Positions 46,400 through 57,306 of a stretch of 64,000 bases of DNA are shown here, one piece after another. How positions within the stretch are numbered: position 1 is the first letter of the stretch; each line of letters starts with the position of its first letter. The notes under the pieces were generated by a model, which was not told the DNA's origin, did no database searches, and saw only the letters and a program-made list of their open reading frames with translations. Origin of the DNA: Calendula officinalis (taxonomy: Eukaryota > Streptophyta > Magnoliopsida > Asterales > Asteraceae); NCBI GenBank assembly GCA_963853835.1, contig OY970829.1:3764446-3828445 (forward strand). The letters run 5' to 3'. Made by a program: the position numbers and the translations under genes.

Positions 46400-46444
46400 A
46401 TGAACGTGCCCTCGGTTCTTATTGTGCCTCCTCTCAGATCTTAA
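46400..46444 (+). CDS. upstream ORF in the hnRNP leader (14 codons)
   Basis: In the first leader exon an ATG in the context GGAGGATGA opens MNVPSVLIVPPLRS and stops with TAA, 26 bases before the first 5'UTR donor. It would be translated before the main frame if this exon is in the mRNA. It is seen in one sequence only, so whether it is conserved or regulatory is unknown. Confidence 0.35.
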   Translation: MNVPSVLIVPPLRS

Positions 46445-46762
46445 TTTCGCGTTCCGATTTCTTCAATCTGGTGAGTTTTTTCACCTGTTTGCAGATTTCG
46501 GAAATTTTTAGTTTTTTTTATTGATCGGTTGATTGATTTTGACCCCTTTTCAGGATCCGATGATTTCTGATTGAATCGATAAATCCCCAAATATTCGTGT
46601 TTGTTAAAATTAAGGTACATCGCTTTTAATCAATCTACAATTGATCTACATTGAAGCCTGATTTTTAATGTTATTTATTTTCTAGTTGTTTCTTTTGACC
46701 TATTTCGGTTGATTATGAAATTATGTGTTGTAATTTGGGTTTTTTTTTTGTGTGTGTAGAAA

Positions 46763-48730
46763 ATGCAATCGGATCTTGGTAAGCTGTTTATCGGTGGGAT
46801 ATCATGGGATACAAATGAAGAACGATTAAAAGAGTATTTTAGTTCTTATGGTGAGATATTAGAAGCTGTAATCATGAAGGATCATACAACGGGTCGGGCC
46901 CGTGGGTTCGGGTTCATCGTGTTCTCGGATCCTGTTGTTGCTGAAAGAGTCACAAAAGAGAAACACATCATCGATGGCAGAATGGTAACTTTTAACTTGT
47001 TATAACAAGTTATTAAATATTAATAGATGTTTTAATAGCAAAATAATTGTTGAATTATTTTGATTATAATAGGTTGAGGCGAAAAAAGCTGTTCCTAGAG
47101 ACGATCAAAGCCCGATTAGTAGAAACAGTCCTAGCATTCACGGGTCACCGGGCCCGGGTCGAACCCGTAAGATTTTTGTGGGCGGGTTAGCATCAACTGT
47201 AACCGAAAACGATTTCAAACGGTATTTTGAACAATTTGGAACAATTACAGATGTTGTGGTTATGTATGATCATAGTACTCAAAGACCTCGAGGTTTCGGG
47301 TTCATCACTTTTGATTCAGAAGAAGCAGTTGATAAAGTTTTATTGAAAACTTTTCACGAGCTTAACGGTAAAATGGTGGAAGTCAAACGGGCTGTCCCGA
47401 AAGAGCTCTCGCCCGGGCCGATCCGGAGCCCGATTGGCCCGTATCCGTACGGGTTGACCCGTGGTAGTAGCTTGTTTAATGGAGTTGGTGGTAGGTTCAG
47501 CCCGATTCCGAGTGGTAGAAACGGGTTTGCTACGTTTGGTTCCGGGTACGGAATGGGAATGGGTTTAAACTTTGAGCCCGAAATGAATCCGAGTTACGGG
47601 CGGGGAATGGGAATGGGAACGGGCCCGTATTATCTTGGGAATTCGAATCGGTTCGGGAATCCAATCGGGTTCGACAGTGGAAACGGTGTGAATACAAACA
47701 CGTCTTTCTTCAGCTCGAATACTCGAAACTTATGGGGTAATGACGGGCTTAATTACGGGTCAAATTCAACGGGCTCAACTGGGGTTATAGGTGGTGGAAT
47801 CTCGGGAAACACCGGGCTTAATTGGGGGCCGTCTCCAATTTCACCTCACGGGCCGGGCAACGGGTCAGTCAACAGTTTGGTCAACGGGTCAACACAAACG
47901 GGTGGTTTTGGTTATGTCGGTGGGGATAACGGTTACGGGTTACGAGGATTGGGTTATGGAAGGAATGCTAGTAATAATGTGGTCCCAACATCATCTTATG
48001 GTGCATCTAATGTAGGTTATGACGGGCCTTTTTCAGATTTTTATGGTGGTAACGGGTCGGGTTATGGTGGTGACCCGAATTGGCAGTCAGGAAATAGTGA
48101 GCGGGACGGGTCGGGTTCGTTTGGTGGGTACGGGCTAGTAGGTGATGTTGAGAGTAAAAATCCTTCTGGTTATGTTGGTGGTTATAGTGTTGCTAAGAGA
48201 CAGGAAAACAGAGGTATGATTTCTTGTTACGAGACATATATTTGATAATAAATTATAATAATTTACTGTTTATATAAAACTAGTAACTTTTACTCCGCGC
48301 GATGCTGCAGGGGATTCTGATATGATACCCAAAATAATGTTTATTAAAATTCGAACCATAAATTCGTATTCTCAATAATTTAGATACTATAAATAATTTG
48401 AGTTGTAAATCAAGTTGGCAAAGCTACTGTATATATTACTAATTTGCACATTATAATTTTTAGACAAAAAAAATTAACATCTTAAAACAAACAGGGTTAA
48501 AATATAAGTATTCAAAAACCTAAAATGTTAAAACGCTAAAATTAAGTAGCCCGTCTGATACTATTTATCAAGTTGGTAAATATATATATTTTTATAATTA
48601 GCAATAATTCTCAAGTGATTAACAAATAACTACAAATTCAAATCCTATAATTACTTAAATACGACATTATAATTTTTCTCGATATTATTAACATATATTT
48701 TTTTTTCTTAATTCAGGAATCGCTGGGTAG
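46763..48730 (+). CDS. two-RRM glycine-rich hnRNP (RNA-binding protein)
   Basis: Three coding exons: 46763-46984, 47073-48213 and 48717-48730 (phases 0 and 1), giving 458 residues ending NRGIAG. RRM1 (about 6-78) has RNP2 LFIGGI and RNP1 RGFGFIVF; RRM2 (about 105-180) has KIFVGG and RGFGFITF. The rest is Gly/Asn/Ser-rich with many YG pairs, a low-complexity tail typical of plant hnRNP1/Musashi-like proteins that bind mRNA in the nucleus. The last intron donor (GAG|GTATGA) and acceptor (TTCAG|GA) join to a tiny terminal exon; the RGIA ending is what I recall for this family. Without splicing the frame would stop at 48245. The last intron contains a Helitron 3'-like end. All motifs are intact. 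Confidence 0.93.
48279..48312 (-). other. Helitron 3'-like terminus inside an intron
   Basis: On the minus strand CCCTGCAGCATCGCGCGGAG is followed by TAAAAGTTACTAGT and T-rich flank. The CTAGT end and GC-rich stem at the expected spacing suggest a small Helitron in the last intron of the hnRNP gene. Its 5' end was not found. Confidence 0.5.
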
Positions 48731-49350
48731 TAGGACGCATGGCGTTATAGTTGAACTTTGGTGTTATTCGCTTTAGTTGGGTTTATAAGTTTGTTTTTTT
48801 GTTGGGTTTTTATGGATTGGATTTTAGAGTTTAAATTTTTTGGTGGTTTTTGAGTGAGATGTAAAATTGGTTTGCGGCATATAGTCAAAAAAACGTGTCA
48901 TCTTGCATCTATCGTGGGTCAAGTGATGCAAAAAAAACAATGTTTTGCATTGGCAAAATGCGGGTTCTTTTGTTCGTTTTTTTTTCCTTGTAAGAATGAA
49001 ACTGCAAAGTTTCATGTCGTTTTGTCGTTTTCTATGGGTTTGGTTTTTAGGGATGAGTTTTTTGTTTAAACTCAGAAAATTGTATCAGTATTCTTGTTGA
49101 TTTTATTACTAGTGATAAACTTTTGAGGGATACCCATCTAGGGTTCTCATGAATAATTATATTGTAGCGTTATAATTTTGGTTTGTTTTCATGGAAACTT
49201 CTTATATAAATAGGTTTGTTGGAAGTCAGCAGTCTCTCTACTCTAGTTAGAGCTATGATTATTTACATCTTATGTTCTTCATGTCTCTCATTTGAAGGGA
49301 TTGAGTATCATTGTTGTTTATATAAATATAATAAGTTAGTATATGTCACC

Positions 49351-49893
49351 TAGGGATGGCAATTCAGGTCGGGTTCGGATTGGCGGGTTCGGGTTCGCGG
49401 GTTGACGGGTCAGAAACGTTCAACTCGAAACTGACCTGTTTATATAAACGGGTTAGATATCTCAACCCTAACCTGTTTACCTTCAACCCGAACTTGACCC
49501 ATATAACCTGTTTAATTAAACGGGTTAAACAGGTTAGCAAGTCAAACAGGTTAAACGAGTCAAACAGGTTATACATGTTATTATTCCACGAATTCATAAC
49601 AAAATATCAAAACAACACACTGTTAAGTAGCTTTTTTAGCTTTTTATCTAACTATTAGTTACGTTTAAACCAGTAAACTAAAAACCAAATATAAATATAT
49701 ATTTTTAAATATATGTTAATAATTAAACGGGTTAGCGGGTCGATCCATTTAAATTATCATTGACCCGAACCTAACCTTTATAATAAACGGGTCAGTCGAG
49801 TCAACCCGAGACTGATCCAATTATTTTTTACCTCAACCCCAACCTGTTTATTTTCGTATCGGTTTCATGTCGGGTCAGAAATTACCACCCCTA
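49351..49893. mobile_element. hAT-type MITE, 543 bp
   Basis: Ends TAGGGATGGCAATT and AATTACCACCCCTA, flanked by a perfect 8-bp duplication ATGTCACC (49343-49350, 49894-49901). Subterminal arrays of ACGGGTCAA/TTGACCCGT-type repeats. The TAGGGATG end is close to the well-known Ac/Ds terminus. It lies in the 3' flank of the hnRNP gene. Confidence 0.93.
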
Positions 49894-50475
49894 ATGTCAC
49901 CTATTCTCACACACACAAATGCGCATAGACATATACCCTTATGCTTGTTGACCAAAAAAGGAATTGCTAATGAGAACCGGCACTGCGAATATGGTGTCTA
50001 ATATTTTAGCTTAATTAAATTATTTAATTTTCTTATCAAATTAGCTACTTTATCTGTAAAAATAATTATATTTTATATTCTACTTAGTAAATAAAATTAT
50101 ATATTATTTCAAAAACGTTAAAACACAACAAAATATTATTCCAAAGTACAAATTAATACATAAATTTAACATTGCAATTTTATAACAAATTGAACCGCTA
50201 TTCCAAAGCACAAATTAACTAATTACAATAACATATTTTAATGTCTTCAATTTTATGGACATCAATAATAAATAATTATTTTCATATATACTCAAATAAA
50301 ATGTTAAATAAATTAATTAAAGTAAGATAACCATATAAAAGAAAATTAGTTAAGGTGAAAATGGTGTAAAATGTAAACATTTGAGTTTTAGTTATATGGT
50401 TTAATTTGAGATTTACTATTCACCATACAGTGTGGCAATTTGGTGTTAATATTGGAGATGGTCCTAAACTTTATA

Positions 50476-50544
<69 letters not shown>
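50476..50544. repeat. (TA)n microsatellite
   Basis: About 34 TA units. Ile/Tyr frames on both strands are artefacts. The surrounding 49894-50943 is AT-rich with no gene. Confidence 0.97.
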
Positions 50545-50547
<3 letters not shown>

Positions 50548-50943
50548 TGAGTTACAATTTGAAGTTGCAATTAATATCATGCATTTAATATTCATAATAA
50601 TATTATATAAATCCATTTATAAAAACAAACTCATTAAATTATAAGATCAAGAGTTTTGAAATAAATATAAATAATTAAAATAATAAAATGTTCAATAAAT
50701 AAGAGACTTTTCAAATTTTATAAATATTACACATTAATATTTATAAATACCCATTCTTATATTGCAAAAATTTGAAAACTCTAAATGTGCATCCAAAAAA
50801 AATACATAACAAGTGGAATCAATAACAAATTACTAAATAAATAAATAAGTAAAAGCGACTTCAGTGACGATACTGGAAAGATGCTGACAATTTTCCATAA
50901 TTTTGTGGTTATTTTGTAAAACTTTAAACTTCGAATATACTAA

Positions 50944-51077
50944 GGGCATGTTTGGGAAAGCTTATTAATGGAGCTTATGAGCTTATTAGCTTATTAAACT
51001 CCAAATAAACTTGAATTTGGAGCTCAATAAGCTAATAAGCTCATAAACCCTGTTAATAAGTTTTCCCAAACATGCCC
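50944..51077. mobile_element. Tourist MITE abutting the ALG13 promoter
   Basis: Ends GGGCATGTTTGGGAAAGCTT and TTTTCCCAAACATGCCC, flanked by TAA on both sides, 134 bp. It folds nearly completely on itself. It ends five bases before the TATATATATAG box (51082-51092) that is the likely ALG13 promoter. Confidence 0.9.
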
Positions 51078-51081
51078 TAAG

Positions 51082-51092
51082 TATATATATAG
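51082..51092 (+). promoter_or_regulatory. TATA box, probable ALG13 promoter
   Basis: TATATATATAG is followed by a purine-rich stretch and a GC-richer leader (about 51120-51270) that ends at a possible donor ATCTCAG|GTAATT. The leader therefore seems to be spliced before the ALG13 start at 51830. Confidence 0.5.
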
Positions 51093-51420
51093 TGGCAAAA
51101 AGGAAGAAAAAAAAAGAAAAGAAAGCGATCTTACGATCATTCTTCCGTCGCCGTCTACCTCCCGCCGGTGACTTGCCTATCGGCTGATTCTTCTACTCCG
51201 GCGACAAGGCATCAAATAAGCTAGACACAGTCGTGCCTACCAGCATACAATCATTCTTCCGTCGTATCTCAGGTAATTACAGAATGATTCAGCAGAAATT
51301 TGTGAATTTCTGTTTCTAGTTAATTTCTCTCAACTTTTAGTCTTCGAAACTTGAAAATATTTAGGTGCAATTGTAAATATGTGTTATTAATTGTTAATTT
51401 TTTTTTATTACTGATCGCTA

Positions 51421-51638
51421 GATCAGAAATCCAGTTGCAAAGTTTGATTTCTGAAACCCTAGAAGCTGCTTACGATATCATATTATCTTTGTATAATTTA
51501 AATCGTTCAATATTGCAAAATTACAACCGCGTGAATCTAGATCCTCAGCAACTAAATCTGCTTCATTTAGTTGTGGATCTAAAATCCATAAATTTAGGCC
51601 CTCCAAAATGTGCAATTGAGCTGGATTGCAGCAATTGA
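51421..51638 (+). other. unassigned exon-like ORF in the ALG13 leader
   Basis: After a plausible acceptor (CGCTAG) a frame of about 72 codons begins SEIQLQSLISETLEAAYD, continues with a hydrophobic helical pattern and NLDPQQLNLLHLVVDL, and stops at 51638. Its composition is protein-like compared with the flanks. It lies between the putative promoter and the ALG13 start, so it is either a leader exon with a long upstream ORF or a remnant of another gene. No family recognised. Confidence 0.35.
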
Positions 51639-51829
51639 TTATCCTTCTTCATAGTTTTAATAATTAAATTAAAATATATTTATAATTACCATACACTAGT
51701 ATATATATTGACCAACAGATGTTTACTAGTAGTTAATTTAATATTTGGAACTTGAATTGAACAAATGATAATTAAACATTTTATGCATGTCTTTTCACTA
51801 TTATGCAGTAAAAGACACATTATTACAAA

Positions 51830-52526
51830 ATGGATGACAACAATAACCAATTTGAACCCAAAAGAATTGTTTTTGTAACTGTCGGCACAACATCTTTCGA
51901 TTCACTTATCAGAACTATTGATACCGATCAAGTTAAAAAAGCTTTATCAAAGAAAGGTTACACTCATCTCATCATTCAAATGGGCCGCGGATCCTACATC
52001 CCTAAAAAGGTATCTTAAATTTTTTAAAAAGTATTATTTTTAGTGATTAAATCAATTTAAATAAATTAAACCTCATAAATTGCAGTCTAATGGTGAAGAC
52101 GGATCGTTAGTTGTCGATTACTTTACTTTTAGCTCAAGCATTGCAGACTATTTGAAATCAGCATCTCTTGTTATAAGTCATGCAGGTATTGTATTAACTC
52201 TAACTGAAGATTATTTTTTTAATTATTTATATTGATTAATATTTGGATTTTACAATTTTTTATATGCAGGTTCAGGGAGCATATTTGAGACATTAAGGTT
52301 GGTCAAACCTTTAATAGTGGTGGTCAATGAAGATCTTATGGATAACCATCAAAGTGAGCTTGCTGAAGAATTAGCAGATAGAAAACATTTATTTTGTGCT
52401 CGCCCTCAAACGCTTTACAAAATTATTGAATCATTAGATTTGGATTCTATTGTTCCATATGAATCGGGTGATGCTACTCCTGTTGCTAAATTAATCAATA
52501 AGCATCTTGGTTTTCCTGTTGATTAA
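51830..52526 (+). CDS. ALG13: ALG13-like UDP-GlcNAc transferase catalytic subunit
   Basis: Three exons, 51830-52009, 52086-52185 and 52270-52526, give 178 residues, the usual length for plant ALG13. The protein is the cytosolic catalytic half of the ALG13/ALG14 complex on the ER membrane, which adds the second GlcNAc to the dolichol-linked oligosaccharide for N-glycosylation. Motifs are IVFVTVGTTSFDSLI near the N terminus, LIIQMGRGSYIP, then the sugar-nucleotide binding block SASLVISHAGSGSIFETL, VKPLIVVVNEDLMDNHQSEL and a C-terminal QTLYKIIESLDLDSIVPY. Introns are phase 0 and phase 1 with GT-AG borders. No lesion is visible. Confidence 0.95.
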
Positions 52527-52611
52527 TCACAATTTTAATCGTTTATGATATAATTTTATGTAACAAATATCTTGAAAACTCAAAGGTCGTAAAGTGATAG
52601 TTGAATACGAT

Positions 52612-52738
<127 letters not shown>

Positions 52739-53546
52739 GATTTGCTTATTCAATTAAGAGGTCGTAATGTAAAAAGTGAAAAATTTCGTCTGTCCATAAT
52801 AAGAGGTCAAGTTCTACTATTTTACCAAATGTATTTCAATCTAATACCTTAAATTCATATTTAGTGTTAAATATAAATAATATAGAATTTATTTTAATAT
52901 ATATTCATTTACAATTTTACACCCAAAATAGTCTCATCTTTTTTATTCAACCCATTTTTGGGTAAAATGGTCATTTACTATCGTTAAAAGATTTCATCCT
53001 GTACAAGAAAGAGACATTAGTTTTTCAAAGATCACTTACTCTAAACAGACTAATTGATTGTATGGTAGCATTTAGATGAATACAGTAATATTTAAATGAT
53101 GTAGAGGCATAGATTATACAGTGATTTTGTATGCATTTGTATCTGAATGATAAATTGTTAGTCAGTCAAACATCTGAATTATTGTCTTTGAATGATGAAA
53201 ATGACCATTCAACCCTCTAAACTATTTTTTGTTGTTTGATTAGAAATTCGGATGACATTGCTATTGATGACCGAAATTATAAATAATTATAACACATACA
53301 TAGCATAGCATACATTTACTAATTCAGACTATGCTTTAGATCTTACCGATTCACGCTCATATTAGTCACATCTTACTGATTCAGATGATAAAAGATCTTC
53401 AAACAAATGGTCTAAGTATTATCCAAACATATATTAAAGAAAATAGCCTCTAACTTTATCCAAACATACACACTCTATCCATACAACATTTGATGAGGAA
53501 AAAAAAACAGATCCTTTGGGTTTTTCGGACAAAATGCTACTCATTT
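52739..53546. other. intergenic, no gene seen
   Basis: AT-rich with scattered GATTCAGA/TCTGAAT motifs like those of the Tourist MITE at 55017; possibly a decayed copy at 53040-53420. No protein signal. Confidence 0.5.
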
Positions 53547-54119
53547 CTAGTGGGACAAGAAATCAAACTCCCCTGTTGATTCAAGATTTTGCTGAGAAAC
53601 AGCATGCATTTGAGGTACATCATCCAAAACCAAACTGCCCGCTTGCCACACTTGATTAACAAGCGACCCGCCCGCAAACGGGCCCACAGTCGCATATATA
53701 GTAATCTCGTTATCTGAAAACTCAGCCGAAATGCCCGAAACTGGAAAACTAAGATCTCCGGGTAACATTGACGGGCTATAACTTGTTATCAAAGTTGGAT
53801 ATACGGTCATACTACCGTTACCATTAACGAAAGCCACTAGGGCTTCTGACCCAACCATACCTATTTGGTTTGGGTTGATGGCCCATGCAACCCAACCATG
53901 GGGCCCTTGTTGGGCCCGGTACGCGATGTCTGCTGTACCTGATGATATGTTGTAGGTCCAGTGGAGATGGGCTGATAAATTGGGGAGTTGTTTACAAGAA
54001 GTGTAAACTCTTGTAGATGTGAATTTGTGATTTGAGCATGTTCGTGTGTATGATAAGTTAAAATTCGATGCGACAAAACAAATGAATATGATTTTGGATG
54101 AGGTTATGGTTATAGCCAT
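53547..54119 (-). CDS. short secreted DOMON-domain protein (AIR12-like)
   Basis: An intact single exon of 190 residues. It opens with a signal peptide (MAITITSSKIIFICFVASNF, cleavage likely near residue 25) followed by a DOMON domain over about 45-165: LHWTYNISSGTADIAYRA, GWVAWAINPNQIGMVGSEAL, EITIYATVGPFAGGSLVNQV. Such domains bind haem b outside the cell and pass electrons at the plasma membrane; Met88 and a histidine are candidate ligands. Family members either end in a GPI signal (AIR12) or continue into cytochrome b561 helices. This one stops right after NLESTGEFDFLSH and has neither, so it is either a soluble form or truncated. A minus-strand TATATAAG (54172-54179) supports expression. 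A relic copy lies at 59258. Confidence 0.85.
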   Translation of the reverse strand: MAITITSSKIIFICFVASNFNLSYTRTCSNHKFTSTRVYTSCKQLPNLSAHLHWTYNISSGTADIAYRAQQGPHGWVAWAINPNQIGMVGSEALVAFVNGNGSMTVYPTLITSYSPSMLPGDLSFPVSGISAEFSDNEITIYATVGPFAGGSLVNQVWQAGSLVLDDVPQMHAVSQQNLESTGEFDFLSH

Positions 54120-54171
54120 TGATGGAATGATAATTGTTACTATTATTATGATGTTACAAGATTAATTATTA

Positions 54172-54179
54172 CTTATATA
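54172..54179 (-). promoter_or_regulatory. TATA box of the DOMON gene
   Basis: TATATAAG on the minus strand lies about 55 bp upstream of the ATG, a spacing that fits a very short leader. Confidence 0.55.
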
Positions 54180-54477
54180 GTTATATTGATAATGAGTTCA
54201 TGTATGATGTGTGATGAACCAACTACTTGAAGGTATAAAAAACGTGTTTGAGTGTGTAAATGTGTGAAAAAGTTGTAGAATGGGTACACATGAGTCCCTT
54301 TTTAGTGATTGCATGGTCGTATAATATAGGCATTGATGCAATGTTTGTGTTTGATGTAAACTATGATGTTACACCGATAAGAAAAGGATCTTTAGGAAAG
54401 CTAAAAGGCATCTTCACTTTAAAACGGCATATATTAGATATGAGAATCTTGAAAAATGAACCACAACGAGGATAATA

Positions 54478-54775
54478 TAGGGGTGATTATCGGGCCAAAA
54501 CCGAACCGAACCGAACCGATAGAACCGATAACCGATAACGATGAATTTTCAAACCGAAACCGAACCGATAACATGTTATCGGTTTCGGTTCGGTTCGGTT
54601 ATTTTAGGCCAAATGTTCATCATTTTCCGAAAACCGAACCGAACCGAATGAACCGATAACCGATAACAATGAATTTTCAAAACCGAACCGATAGCATCTT
54701 ATCGGTTTCGGTTCGGTTCGGTTTCGGTCGGTTTTCAGTTCGGTTCGGTTTTTTCGGTCCAAATGCTCACCCCTA
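54478..54775. mobile_element. hAT-type MITE, 298 bp
   Basis: Ends TAGGGGTGA and TCACCCCTA, flanked by a perfect 8-bp duplication GGATAATA (54470-54477, 54776-54783). Nearly the whole element is AACCGAACCG/CGGTTCGGTT repeats in inverted halves. Confidence 0.95.
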
Positions 54776-55016
54776 GGATAATATATGCACGCGTTGTTGC
54801 GTATTTTGTTACATTTATATTTTCTTATAAAGCTTTTTATATTTAATACTATATGTAATTAAAGAATTCATTGTTTGTATTTGTTGAGTATACCAAAAAG
54901 TTGTTATGCAAGAATCATTTTCCATTGTAAAATTTATATTTATTTGTTCGTTATATAATTATTAATTTTGTATCATGGTTCAAATTTATAATATTACATA
55001 TTACTTTATTACTTTA

Positions 55017-55230
55017 AGTGCTGTTTGGTAAGTCTCTTAATGATTCAGATAAGAGGACAATCTCTTAACCAGACAGATTCATAGTGTTTGGTAAGACATA
55101 TTAATCAGCCTCTGAATCAGAAATTGAACATGTTCTACCTCTTAATCGAACATATGTAAGGGTAAGTCTGAATCATTCAGACATCTGTATCATTCAGATC
55201 TTAATCATTAAGATGTTATCAAACAGCACC
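55017..55230. mobile_element. Tourist MITE, TTA target site
   Basis: Ends AGTGCTGTTTGGTAAG and TTATCAAACAGCACC, flanked by TTA. Inner blocks TCTTAATGATTCAGA and its inverse repeat towards the centre. 214 bp. Confidence 0.88.
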
Positions 55231-55573
55231 TTAGTGTTTATGTACACTTTATCTAAAATGCTTTTAATATCAGAAAAGTTAGTTTATGAAATATTTGTGT
55301 ATTTGGAAACCTTTAATAAAACTAAAACAGTAGAAGTAGTTATTTGGCAATGAGTTTTATAATTATATTATTTTCTAAACAGATGCAAAAAAATTAAAAG
55401 TTTTAATTTTAAAAGTTTTAGGGAATAAAATATTTGCTAGTAACCAAGAATTCCTAAGCAATATTAAATAAAGCTAAAAGTGTAAATTATTTGGCTTCAT
55501 GGAAATTTCTTGTATAAAAGTAAAGGGTATTAGACAAAAAAGAAGCTAGGTGGGTTTCGAACAATGGTAATTA

Positions 55574-57306
55574 GAGCATACGGTGTAGTGGCGAGAGGGG
55601 TGGTCCGCCGGACGCCACCTCGGCGCGCCGGCCACGCCACGACACCGCTCGCCACGCGAGCGGGCTCTTGCGCCGGACGACCCACGAAGCCAGCGGACCA
55701 ATCACGGCGTGCCACGTGTACTAGCCGTTGGCAACGGCTAGTTTCCAGAATTTTTAATTTTTTTTTTTTTTAAATAAACCTATTATAAATAACCCATTTA
55801 CCATTACATTTTTTCACACCATCTCTTACACTTTCACTCTCTAAAACTCTCTACAATTTCTTACCATTTCACTCTTAAAAATTCTCCAAAATGTCTCAAC
55901 CACCGTACCCCGATTGGATGAACGGTATTTTCGGAATGGGAGGTTCCGGCTCATCGCCGTCCAATCCTTCAACCCCTTCGTCCCAACAATCGGTATCGTC
56001 CACCCAAAACACCGTGATGCCGACATTTTCCCAAGACCAATTCAACCACTTTATGCTTCAACAACAATTTCAAAACCTACAACAACTACAATTTCAACAA
56101 AACCAACCCCCTCCTCAAATGTGGTCACAACACCAATGGTCACAACCACAATCTTCACAACCACAACAACCCCCTCAAGACACCGACGCCGCTGAAAAGG
56201 CGAGACGAAAGGGGAAAAAAGTCGCCGCCGTTAACTTAAGTCGGAAGGTCATGCGTTGGGACGCCGCAAAAGAAGTTTTATTGGCGGAGTGTTGGGTTTG
56301 CGTTTCCGAGGACCGCGAAAAGGGCGCCGACCAATCGGATGAATGTTTTTGGAACAAAATCCTTGTTGAGTTCAACAAGGATGTTGGTACGCCGCGTACC
56401 AAAGACATGTTGACGGGGAAGTGGTCGACCTTAAATGGTAATTGTCAAAAATTCAACGGTATCTACAAACGGCTACAACGTACAAGCCGAAGCGGTGAAA
56501 ATGAGGTCGACTTTTTGGCCCGTGTCCGACAAGCATACCGTGACGAGTCGGCGGCAAAAAAATCATTTAACAACGAAGGTGCGTGGGAAGTTTTGCGCCA
56601 TTGCCCGAAATGGGACGCCCCCGAACCCATTTCGCTCTCCGATAACGAAGAACTTTTCGGGGAAGATACGAGACCACGTCCGGCGGGAAAGTCTCGTAAG
56701 CCAAAAAAAAGTAGGTCGGAAACTTCATCCGGCGCTAACACCGCCGGAAGTGCCGCACCGCCGGACCTTGGCGAAGCTATGATGGCCGAGTTTAGGCGGA
56801 AAAGTGAAGCCGCTCAATCCGCTTACGCAAGGGCAAAGGCGCGGGATGACCGGTTCGAGCGGTTGGAAGAATTGCGATTCCTAAGCACTAACACCCGCGG
56901 TTTGGGGCGCGAAGATAAGGCGCGAATCATCAAAGAAAAAAAGGCGATCCGCGAAAAATACCCCGTCGACGAAGATGACTTTGACGTGGACGATGATGAC
57001 GAGTAGTTTTTTTTTTTTGTTTTTTTTTTCGGTATTTTTTTTTTATTTTTCGGTATTTTTTTTTATTTTCGGTAATTTTTTTTTTATTTTTTAGGTATTT
57101 TTATTTTGTATTTTGTAATATTTATTTTAATGAAGTATTATGTTTTTAAAAAAAGAAAAATGAAAAAAAGGGTGGTGGGGCCCAAATGGCTTAAGTGATG
57201 GTAGAGGGGGTATTTGGGGGTTTTGAATGTGAAATGTGAAATGGTGATGTGGCGCATAGGTGGCGCAGAGGTGGCGAAGTGGCTTAAGCCACCACACCTA
57301 TCACTC
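55574..57306 (+). mobile_element. PIF/Harbinger element carrying only ORF1
   Basis: Flanked by TTA on both sides. Ends GAGCATACGGTGTAGTGGC and GCCACCACACCTATCACTC (inverse GAGTGATAGGTGTGGTGGC) agree at about 14 of 19 positions. At 1733 bp it has its own TATA box (TATAAATA, 55784), a Myb/SANT ORF1 and a T-rich tail, but no DDE transposase ORF2. It therefore depends on a partner element for movement. Confidence 0.82.
55891..57006 (+). CDS. Harbinger ORF1: Myb/SANT-like DNA-binding protein
   Basis: An intact frame of 371 residues starts MSQPPYPDWMNGIFGMGGSG, about 100 bp after a TATA box. The N-terminal 95 residues are Ser/Gln/Pro-rich. A basic stretch (KARRKGKKV) precedes a trihelix/Myb-SANT-like domain at about 119-225 (MRWDAAKEVLLAECWVCVSE, CFWNKILVEFN, KWSTLNGNCQKFNGIY). 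Another basic segment (GKSRKPKKSRSE) leads to a charged helical region (MMAEFRRKSEAAQSAYARAK) and an acidic tail of Asp/Glu. This is the second protein of PIF/Pong/Harbinger transposons, which enters the nucleus and helps the transposase bind element ends; such genes are often annotated as NAM-associated or glutathione S-transferase T3-like by mistake. Codon use is GC-richer than its neighbours. Confidence 0.9.
   Translation: MSQPPYPDWMNGIFGMGGSGSSPSNPSTPSSQQSVSSTQNTVMPTFSQDQFNHFMLQQQFQNLQQLQFQQNQPPPQMWSQHQWSQPQSSQPQQPPQDTDAAEKARRKGKKVAAVNLSRKVMRWDAAKEVLLAECWVCVSEDREKGADQSDECFWNKILVEFNKDVGTPRTKDMLTGKWSTLNGNCQKFNGIYKRLQRTSRSGENEVDFLARVRQAYRDESAAKKSFNNEGAWEVLRHCPKWDAPEPISLSDNEELFGEDTRPRPAGKSRKPKKSRSETSSGANTAGSAAPPDLGEAMMAEFRRKSEAAQSAYARAKARDDRFERLEELRFLSTNTRGLGREDKARIIKEKKAIREKYPVDEDDFDVDDDDE

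Noticed and set aside
50388..50588. Ile/Tyr repeat frames on both strands
   Set aside because: Artefact of the (TA)n microsatellite.
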